A DNA stretch of 19,561 bases from Clostridiales bacterium. Lineage in GTDB: Bacteria > Bacillota > Clostridia > Peptostreptococcales > Anaerovoracaceae. The position numbers were made by a program, and so were the translations under genes. Shown here in pieces: positions 17,577 to 19,561 of this stretch. Where the stretch lies: assembly GCA_012735285.1 (NCBI GenBank), contig JAAYHT010000144.1, positions 1-19,561 on the forward strand. The letters are read 5' to 3'. Numbering within the stretch: the first letter of the stretch is position 1; the number at the start of each line of letters is the position of its first letter. Below the pieces are notes generated by a model. That model was given only the letters and a program-made list of their open reading frames with translations. It was not told where the DNA came from and searched no databases.

Positions 17577-18224
17577 ATGAATGAAAAATACCAAGTGATA
17601 GTAGATGCCCTTGGAGAGCTAGAGGAGGACAAGTTTCTTGACGCTATAAAGGAACTGTTGGAAGCTGATCCAAGTGCTGAAAACGCTGAGCAGATAGTAA
17701 ACGCTTGCGCATTAGGAATGGAGAAGGTTGGAGAATACTTTGAGCAGAATGAGTATTTTGTTGGAGAGCTGATTTACGCAGCAGATATTCTGCAAAATGG
17801 ATTCGACCTAGTTAATCCTTATCTATCAGAAGAGGATGCAAGCAAAAAACTAGGTACTATGGTTATTGGTACGGCTCCCGGAGACCTCCATGACATCGGT
17901 AAGAATATTTTCAAGAGCATGATGGAGGCTGCGGGTTTTGTTGTGCATGATTTAGGCGTAGATGTAAAACCAGAGGCTTTTGTAGAAAAAGTTAAAGAGG
18001 TAAAACCAAACATTGTTGGCATTAGTGGGCTTCTAACCCTATCGCTGGATACCATGGGCGATGTTATTAACTCACTTAAAGAAGCCGGACTAAGGGATGA
18101 CGTTAAAGTCATTATTGGTGGAAATCCTGTTACCGAAGCTGCAATGAAAAGAGTAGGAGCAGATGCTTACAGCACAAATGCTTCAACAGGTGTAAAACAA
18201 TGTAAAGAATGGGTAGGTGCATAA
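17577..18224 (+). CDS. Corrinoid (B12-binding) methyltransfer protein, second copy
   Basis: A 215-residue corrinoid carrier. Residues 1-88 form the helical cap domain. Residues 92-213 form the B12 domain with D103-x-H105-x-x-G108 (DLHDIGKN), then DLGVDVKPEAFVEKV, GISGLLTLS and IIGGNPVTEAAMKRVGADAY. All cobalamin-contact motifs are intact. AAGGAGGTAA lies about 7 nt before the ATG, one of the strongest ribosome binding sites in the window and fitting for an abundant methyl carrier. It sits 33 nt after livM and one base before the URO-D gene, whose product is its likely methyltransferase partner. Confidence 0.95.
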   Translation: MNEKYQVIVDALGELEEDKFLDAIKELLEADPSAENAEQIVNACALGMEKVGEYFEQNEYFVGELIYAADILQNGFDLVNPYLSEEDASKKLGTMVIGTAPGDLHDIGKNIFKSMMEAAGFVVHDLGVDVKPEAFVEKVKEVKPNIVGISGLLTLSLDTMGDVINSLKEAGLRDDVKVIIGGNPVTEAAMKRVGADAYSTNASTGVKQCKEWVGA

Positions 18225-18225
18225 A

Positions 18226-19397
18226 ATGAGTAAGGAAAAACTGTTTCAAGAACGAGTAGATCGTATGACAAAGGCTTTTAAACATGAAATTCCTGATAGG
18301 GTCCCTATTGCCTTTATGATTGAAACTTGGGCAGGCCATTATTCAGGATATGACATTGTTGATTTAGGCTATGATTACCCCAAATTAAGGGAATCTTTCC
18401 TAAAGGTTGCTGAAGATTTTGAAGAGATTGATGCTCTTCCCCCAGCATTTGGTGTAAGGCCGGGAAACATTTACGCAGCCACTCAGTCAAGGGAATACTC
18501 ATACTATGGTGAGGATGGTGTACCATATGCATCCCTTCAACACTTAGAAGCAGGGAACGTAATGTCAACGGATGAATATCCCGAATTTATAGCAGATCCA
18601 TTTAAATATATTGTAGAAAAACAAATTCCTCGCAGGTATGCCGCATTTGACAAGCCAGAACCAGAAAGGAGTTTGGCGTATGTACAGTTCGCTCTCATAT
18701 ACAAAACCTACATACAAGAGGCCATTGTAAAGTTGGGAGAGCAGCTAGCAGTAGAAAAAGGCATGCCTAGTTTATTCAAAGGAAGTACGGAAATGCCCAT
18801 GGATGTTTTCATGGATTATTTCCGTGGATTTAAAGGTATCATCATGGATATCAAAAAACAAAAAGAAAATGTTATTGCTGCCTGTGAAGCATTATTCCCA
18901 TTAATGCTTAAGAAGGCCATTCATAATGTTGAGTCAGGCATATTCCCCGGAATCTTTATTCCTCTCCATATTCCTACTTACCTAAGACCAAAAGATTTCG
19001 AGACCTTCTACTGGCCCACATTCAAGAAAATGATAGACAGCATAGTTGAAAAGGATTGTACGCCAGTATTATTCATGGAAGGAAATTGGGAGCCCTATTA
19101 TGACTTCCTCAAGGAACTTCCAAAGAAAAAGGTGGTAGGTCTTGTAGAGAGCGGTGATTTCAGAAAGATGAAAAAAGAGATAGGCGATACCCTTTGTATT
19201 ATGGGAGGTATGCCTGTAGACGTTATTAACCACTCAACAAAGGATGAGGCTATGAAATATGCAGAGGTGATTACATGGCTCCAGATGGCGGCTATATATT
19301 TGCACTGGACAAAGTACTGCTTTCACCAAACGAAGCAAATCCAGAGAATCTTAAAGCAGTACTTCAGACAGTTGCTAAGTATGGAGAATATAAATAA
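18226..19397 (+). pseudogene. URO-D superfamily methyltransferase-like gene, frameshifted near 3' end
   Basis: ATG at 18226 (one base after the corrinoid stop, with GGTAGGTG upstream) opens a URO-D-superfamily protein: MSKEKLFQERVDRMTKAFKHEIPDRVPIAF, then a TIM-barrel body to MGGMPVDVINHSTKDEAMKYAE (residue 347, base 19266). The expected C-terminus DYMAPDGGYIFALDKVLLS... ENLKAVLQTVAKYGEYK is present from base 19269 in another frame and ends with TAA at 19395-19397, just before the next gene's ribosome binding site. As written, the original frame instead adds 53 unrelated residues and runs to 19428, into the next gene. A net loss of one base (or seven, judging from relatives with KLID here) explains this. 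The expected HxC zinc motif reads MEGNW (near residue 284). It would work with the adjacent corrinoid protein. Mutation and sequence error cannot be told apart. Confidence 0.82.
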
Positions 19398-19408
19398 GGA
19401 GGTTTCCT

Positions 19409-19561
19409 ATGATTATAAAAACACCTGAAATTAAATCAGAAATATATCCTTCATGGGAAAAGGTGGTGGAGGAGAATCCCCACTTAAAGAATAGCCCAGA
19501 AATTGTTTAGAAAAACTATGAAGAGTCAGTAGACGAGTTGTTTGATGCCATTATGTTGTTA
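19409..19561 (+). pseudogene. Start of an unrecognised gene with in-frame TAG
   Basis: ATG at 19409 has an ideal AAGGAGG (19396-19402) six nt upstream and directly follows the restored stop of the URO-D gene, so it is a real start. It reads MIIKTPEIKSEIYPSWEKVV..., reaches TAG at 19508-19510 (codon 34), then continues KNYEESVDELFDAIMLL to the window edge. I do not recognise the family. The sequence before and after the TAG has the same protein-like character. Options are a nonsense mutation (CAG or AAG to TAG), a sequence error, or UAG read as pyrrolysine, known from methylamine methyltransferases. The start does not resemble MtmB, MtbB or MttB as I remember them. Confidence 0.55.

Noticed and set aside
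1..19561. CRISPR arrays, tRNA/rRNA genes, transposases
   Set aside because: No regularly spaced repeats, no tRNA- or rRNA-like stretches and no transposase-like proteins were seen by eye.

Overview
The window reads as low-GC DNA of an anaerobic Clostridia-type Firmicute. Evidence is the A/T-rich coding, strong GGAGG-type ribosome binding sites, an S-layer-homology (SLH) protein, a C-terminal processing peptidase with a peptidoglycan-binding tail, and a large set of corrinoid methyltransfer genes. The genus cannot be fixed from the sequence alone.

Left part (1-2435): the 3' end of an S41 C-terminal processing protease and a small conserved protein run rightward. They meet a leftward DUF1846 gene at a bidirectional terminator. 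Divergent sigma-A-like promoters lie between that gene and the next block.

Cell-surface part (2615-9571): a three-SLH-domain protein is followed 18 nt later by a very large secreted protein. The large gene is cut by one in-frame TAA (7760-7762). The same frame continues open to 9571, so the natural protein was probably about 1,995 residues. A roughly 500-nt gap with inverted repeats but no convincing gene follows.

Corrinoid part (10075-19561): two divergent operons. The leftward one encodes a GntR/UTRA regulator, a corrinoid protein, a DUF1638 protein, a URO-D-superfamily methyltransferase-like protein and a CobW-type GTPase. The rightward one encodes a branched-chain-amino-acid-type ABC importer (LivG-F-H-M), a second corrinoid protein, a second URO-D-type protein and the start of one more gene. 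Together they look like uptake of a methylated compound, methyl transfer to a corrinoid protein, regulation by GntR and metal or cofactor service by the GTPase. The substrate is unknown, so this is the best candidate for an undescribed system.

The rightward operon appears damaged. livG has lost its 5' third including Walker A, the second URO-D gene has a frameshift near 19267, and the last gene has an in-frame TAG at codon 34. Together with the TAA in the surface gene there are four lesions. They point to real decay or to sequence errors, and only resequencing or comparison with a close relative can decide.
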